NCBI GenBank assembly: GCA_900549675.1
Contig: URPG01000045.1
Location: forward strand, 1-10,600
DNA from: an uncultured Oscillospiraceae bacterium
Lineage (GTDB): Bacteria > Bacillota > Clostridia > Oscillospirales > Acutalibacteraceae
Reading direction: 5' to 3'
Length of the DNA: 10,600 nt
The notes beneath the pieces are model-generated. The model searched no databases, was not told where the DNA came from, and saw only the letters and a program-made list of their open reading frames with translations. Shown piece by piece: positions 7,584-10,600 of this stretch; position 1 is the first letter of the stretch, and each line of letters opens with the position of its first letter. The position numbers were made by a program, and so were the translations under genes.

Positions 7584-7595
7584 GCCTATGCTTAA

Positions 7596-7633
7596 AATAG
7601 TCCGGGTCGCTATCCCAAGCAACCCGGACTATT
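7596..7633 (-). terminator. Intrinsic terminator or processing hairpin between binding protein and regulator genes
   Basis: A perfect 12-base stem (7596-7607 with 7622-7633, containing AGTCCGGGT against ACCCGGACT) starts 4 bases after the binding protein stop codon. After one mismatch three more pairs (7609-7611 with 7618-7620) close a 6-base loop. In the - direction the stem ends in a short run of four T, then AAGC, so termination is probably partial. The downstream regulator begins 26 bases after the stem with no room for an obvious promoter, so read-through seems to be needed. Such a hairpin would raise the amount of binding protein relative to the regulator and enzymes, either by partial termination or by protecting the 3' end of a processed mRNA. 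Confidence 0.75.
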
Positions 7634-7637
7634 CCGT

Positions 7638-9218
7638 TTAATTTGCCGGTCTTTCTGCTAAATATGCTTCTGCCTGTTTGTTCATCTCCGCTAAAATATC
7701 ACGGATTCCGGCAGCTTCCAGTGCATTTTTAAATTGCTCAATGGTGGCATCAACGTCGTCAACCAGACCATTGATAAGAGGATCATAGTAAGTAGATATA
7801 TTGGCTTCAACTGCTGCTACCTGTGTGGTAACTTTTGTACTATCAAAGTTAAAACCGAAGAAGGGGTGTTCTTCTTTAATGTTAGACTCCCATTTTGCGA
7901 CCAGCTCGTCATAATGTTTATCAAGCTCCGTCGGATTTTCAATATACTCTTTTCTGGTGAGGGTGGTATTGTTCCAACCCCAGTTGCAGTTATTGTTGTA
8001 AGTATAACCGGCTTGATTTTCGGCAATTAATTTGTATTGGTCTTCTCCAACAGCTTCCCAATGCTTGCCTTCAATACCGAGCATGGCAAGGTCATAAATA
8101 TCTTTGTTGGTATAGAATTCATTGAGTACCATCATGGCTCTCTCTTTGTTCTTACTGTTGGCATTAATGGCAACACCGTTGTTAATATATGGGTTTACAG
8201 CTTTTGGCATATCAGCTACAGGGTCAACGATAGTAACTTCCCATTCGGGGTGTTCCAGATTTGCTTGTTTGCCATATAGCTTGCAGCTACCTAAATTCCA
8301 AATCATAGCAGCGGTTTTTCCGGTCAACAGACCGGTTTGCCTGTCATCTTTTACATTCAATACATCAGGTGACCATGCACCTAAGTCGGCAAGTTCTTTT
8401 ACTTGTTTACAATAATCAGCGAAACCGTCCCACTCTAAAAGGTATATAAAGCTGGTGTCGTTTAAATCATTGGCGTTGTACAGGACTAATTCGCCGGATT
8501 TAGGAGCCCCGCCAACCAAGCCCATTCCTTTTGATTGGAAGTATTGGTACCAGGGTCCCCCCAGTGAAGCATACATTCCGTCTTCGGCGCAGGCCTTGTA
8601 AAATGCTTTTAATTCCTCCCATGAGGTAATGTCTTCTATACCATATTTTTTCATTAAATCGCCGCGTACGGCCATGACATCCTGCCCGAATTCGTTTGTA
8701 TAGTTGGGAACCATATAGATTTCATTATCGATTTTAGCTTGGGACCAAGCTGTTTTCGGAACGGTATCCCATATACCCGGGGCGTAAGTTTGAATAAAGT
8801 CTTCTGAAAGGGGATAAAAACCGCCTAATCCCACAGTTTGCTCATAATGCCCCCAACTGCTGGCGGTAAAAATGAGGTCGAAATTTTCTTGACCGGAGAA
8901 AAGTAAAGAATATTTTGTTTCATGGTCGCCCCAAGAAAGAAAATCTACTGTTACGGTGGCATTGACTTTCTCTTTTAGGATTTCGTTGATTTTTCCGTAC
9001 ACTTCATCAAAATCAGCAGCCCGGTCGCCTAAAAGATACATTTTAAGTTCTACTGCCTCTTCTGTTCCTACTTTTTCTGTATCTGCTGTATTGGCAGATG
9101 CATCACCGGCAGGTGCGGCACTTGAGTCTTTGGGAGAGTCGCCGTTGTCTGATACGCAGCCAGACAACACACTGAGCAACAGGATTGTGCTCAGGAAGAA
9201 AGAAATGAATCGTTTCAT
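7638..9218 (-). CDS. Lipoprotein solute-binding protein of a carbohydrate ABC importer (LplA-like, DUF3502 C-terminus)
   Basis: A 526-residue extracellular binding lipoprotein of the CUT1 sugar importer class. The N-terminus has Lys-Arg, a hydrophobic stretch and the lipobox LSGC with the lipid-anchored Cys21, followed by a Ser/Ala/Gly/Asp-rich linker to about residue 50. The binding domain starts around LKMYLLGDRAADFDEV and includes an FDLIFTASSW segment, both typical of the large LplA-like group. The final ~74 residues (from about 453, FFGFNFDSTKV) match the DUF3502 domain pattern. It is anchored on the outer face of the membrane and delivers ligand to the two permeases encoded just upstream. 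AGAGGT lies 6 bases before the ATG. The linked GH53 and GH42 enzymes suggest beta-galacto-oligosaccharides as ligand; this is inference, because the group also binds other oligosaccharides. A hairpin follows directly after the stop. Confidence 0.94.
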   Translation of the reverse strand: MKRFISFFLSTILLLSVLSGCVSDNGDSPKDSSAAPAGDASANTADTEKVGTEEAVELKMYLLGDRAADFDEVYGKINEILKEKVNATVTVDFLSWGDHETKYSLLFSGQENFDLIFTASSWGHYEQTVGLGGFYPLSEDFIQTYAPGIWDTVPKTAWSQAKIDNEIYMVPNYTNEFGQDVMAVRGDLMKKYGIEDITSWEELKAFYKACAEDGMYASLGGPWYQYFQSKGMGLVGGAPKSGELVLYNANDLNDTSFIYLLEWDGFADYCKQVKELADLGAWSPDVLNVKDDRQTGLLTGKTAAMIWNLGSCKLYGKQANLEHPEWEVTIVDPVADMPKAVNPYINNGVAINANSKNKERAMMVLNEFYTNKDIYDLAMLGIEGKHWEAVGEDQYKLIAENQAGYTYNNNCNWGWNNTTLTRKEYIENPTELDKHYDELVAKWESNIKEEHPFFGFNFDSTKVTTQVAAVEANISTYYDPLINGLVDDVDATIEQFKNALEAAGIRDILAEMNKQAEAYLAERPAN

Positions 9219-9309
9219 CTTTTTACCTCTTTTCTTTTTCTGAATATATTTTGGATATATGGATATATAATGAATGAAAAAGACGGCTTAAATTAAATTT
9301 AGAAAGGGA

Positions 9310-10221
9310 TTATCCTTTTACGGCACCAATGGTAATGCCCTGTACAAAATAGCGCTGTACAAACGGATAAAGTAAAATAATAGGGCCGGTTACCACAATG
9401 GTTAAAGCCATTTTCAACGTTTGTGAAGGGAGTGATACTGAACTGATGGCGGAACCGCTGACAGCATTATTGGCAATCATTTTTTTATAAGCTTCAATGT
9501 TATTGACTTGCTGATAAAGAAAATATTGCAGGGGATATTTGTCGGGAGATTTTATGTAAAGCATAGCGTTATACCAGTCATTCCAATAGGCTAATGCTAC
9601 AAATAATCCCACTGTGGCAAGTGCAGGCTTGATTAATGGCATTACAATTTGAAAAAGAATACGGAACTCTCCGCAGCCGTCAATTTTAGCGGCATCAATC
9701 AAAGAATCCGGAAGTCCGGTGATATAGCTTTTCATAATGAGCAAATTATAAACACTGAATAATAAAGGCAATAACAAAGCCAAATAATTATCGTTCAAGC
9801 GCAGTGTTCCGGTCATTAATACATAAAAAGGAACCAAACCGCCGCTGAATAGGGTTGTAAAATAAAAGAAGAAAGAAAATCCGTTTCTCCAGCCGAAATC
9901 CTTTCTGGTCAAAACATAGGCGGTCATCGTTTGCAGAAGCAACGCTAAGGCCGTACCGATAATGGTTAGCGTAATGGTGGTAGCATAGGCTTTAACAACG
10001 ACCATGGGTTCTTTGAAAACAGTTTTATAGGCTTCCAAGCTGAAATCCTGCGGTAAAATACTAAATCCATTTTGTAAAATAGCATTTTCGGAAGAAAAAG
10101 AGCCTGAGATAATCATAATGAATGGAATTAAACACATCAGTGCGATGATTGTGCAAAAGGTATAGGAAATGATGTTAAGGGTAATTACATCGGCGCCCTT
10201 TTTTATTTTAGTGCCATGCAT
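9310..10221 (-). CDS. Carbohydrate ABC importer permease, LplC/YtcP type
   Basis: A 303-residue inner-membrane permease of the MalG-like half of CUT1 importers. About six membrane segments are visible (near 14-39, 78-104, 115-137, 143-164, 199-216 and 269-289). The cytoplasmic EAA loop that docks the ATPase is at about 174-198 (LIDAAKIDGCGEFRILF followed by MPLIKPAL), with the conserved Asp-Gly pair at 181-182. The ending YPFVQRYFVQGITIGAVKG is characteristic of the LplC/YtcP subgroup rather than of MalG or GanQ. AAGGTGA precedes the ATG at 10219-10221 by 6 bases. It lies 47 bases after its partner permease and 91 bases before the binding protein gene. The 91-base gap is AT-rich with a repeated ATATCC, but no convincing promoter. 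The pair needs an ATPase not encoded here, probably a shared MsmK/MsmX-type protein. Confidence 0.94.
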   Translation of the reverse strand: MHGTKIKKGADVITLNIISYTFCTIIALMCLIPFIMIISGSFSSENAILQNGFSILPQDFSLEAYKTVFKEPMVVVKAYATTITLTIIGTALALLLQTMTAYVLTRKDFGWRNGFSFFFYFTTLFSGGLVPFYVLMTGTLRLNDNYLALLLPLLFSVYNLLIMKSYITGLPDSLIDAAKIDGCGEFRILFQIVMPLIKPALATVGLFVALAYWNDWYNAMLYIKSPDKYPLQYFLYQQVNNIEAYKKMIANNAVSGSAISSVSLPSQTLKMALTIVVTGPIILLYPFVQRYFVQGITIGAVKG

Positions 10222-10268
10222 TCAAGTTCACCTTCGATTCTTAATTTAGGGTAATTATTTTGAATAAG

Positions 10269-10600
10269 TTAAAATAAGGTATAATCTTCATCTATTTTGC
10301 TGACAAGCTTATTGGCGATTAGAACCGTAACAAAGCACAGAACCGATTGGAATAGACCGATGGCGGCGGCCATGCCGTGGTTGTTGCTGCTGACCAATGC
10401 CCGGAAAGTAAGGGTATCAATAACATCGGTGTGACTGTAGAGCAAACCGTTTGTACCAATCAAATTATAGAATAAATCAAAGTTACCTTTAAATATGCCG
10501 CCTATAGACAAAAGGAATAAAATAATAGTGGTGGGCATGATAGACGGAATGGTTATCTTAAAAATTCTTTGGAATACATTGGCACCGTCAATAGCGGCGG
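10269..10600 (-). CDS. Carbohydrate ABC importer permease, LplB type (N-terminal part outside window)
   Basis: The C-terminal ~110 residues of the MalF-like permease partner. The frame is open to the window edge. The Met at 10536-10538 is internal, because the codons before it encode AAIDGANVFQRIFKITIPS, the second half of the EAA loop with its Asp-Gly pair. After this come a membrane segment (about TTIILFLLSIGGIF), an extracellular stretch with TDVIDTLTFRA, a last membrane helix (AAIGLFQSVLCFVTVLIANK) and the short cytoplasmic tail ending DEDYTLF, all typical of LplB-like permeases. It is the first visible gene of the operon, so the promoter and main operator are expected beyond the right edge. 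Confidence 0.92.
   Translation of the reverse strand, partial: AAIDGANVFQRIFKITIPSIMPTTIILFLLSIGGIFKGNFDLFYNLIGTNGLLYSHTDVIDTLTFRALVSSNNHGMAAAIGLFQSVLCFVTVLIANKLVSKIDEDYTLF

Noticed and set aside
7734..8415. Plus-strand open frames of 80-98 codons opposite the binding protein gene
   Set aside because: The minus-strand gene is intact and well supported across this stretch; the antisense frames look like low-complexity hydrophobic by-products.
10269..10538. A small 89-residue membrane protein starting at 10538
   Set aside because: The codons upstream in the same frame encode the conserved EAA loop of a sugar permease, so this is the C-terminal part of a larger gene.

Overview
The window (about 42% GC by eye) looks like a chromosomal segment from a low-to-moderate GC Firmicute, most likely an anaerobic Clostridia-type bacterium. 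The signs are AGGAGG-like ribosome binding sites, a lipoprotein sugar-binding protein of the LplA/DUF3502 type, paired LplB/LplC-type permeases, and a LacI-family regulator beside cytoplasmic glycoside hydrolases. I cannot assign a species.

Left part (1-2424, + strand): the 3' end of one ABC exporter half-transporter gene, followed with a 4-base ATGA overlap by a complete second half-transporter. Together they read as a heterodimeric type IV (BmrCD/TM287-288-like) exporter. One nucleotide site is degenerate (Asp for the catalytic Glu and Gln for the switch His in the first subunit, an altered signature motif in the second) and the other is canonical. The cargo cannot be told from the sequence.

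Middle (2425-2707): a non-coding gap between convergent transcription units. It holds a long AT-rich imperfect inverted repeat and a strong hairpin that probably terminates transcription from both sides.

Right part (2708-10600, all - strand, transcribed right to left): a galactan/galacto-oligosaccharide utilisation operon. In transcription order it has an LplB-type permease (partial, runs off the window), an LplC/YtcP-type permease, a DUF3502-type lipoprotein binding protein, a terminator-like hairpin, a LacI-family regulator, a GH53 endo-beta-1,4-galactanase with C-terminal accessory domains and no signal peptide, and a GH42 beta-galactosidase with an intact zinc-cysteine cluster. The inferred pathway is capture of beta-galactan fragments at the membrane, import by the ABC permeases using an ATPase encoded elsewhere, then endo-cleavage by GH53 and release of galactose by GH42 in the cytoplasm. 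The enzyme pair matches the Bacillus gan logic, but the importer is from a different CUT1 subgroup, the regulator is embedded in the operon, and the galactanase appears to be intracellular.

I found no RNA genes, CRISPR arrays, insertion sequences or prophage genes. The most interesting points are the apparently cytoplasmic, multidomain GH53, the non-Gan importer in a galactan locus, and the hairpin that may set binding protein versus regulator/enzyme expression.
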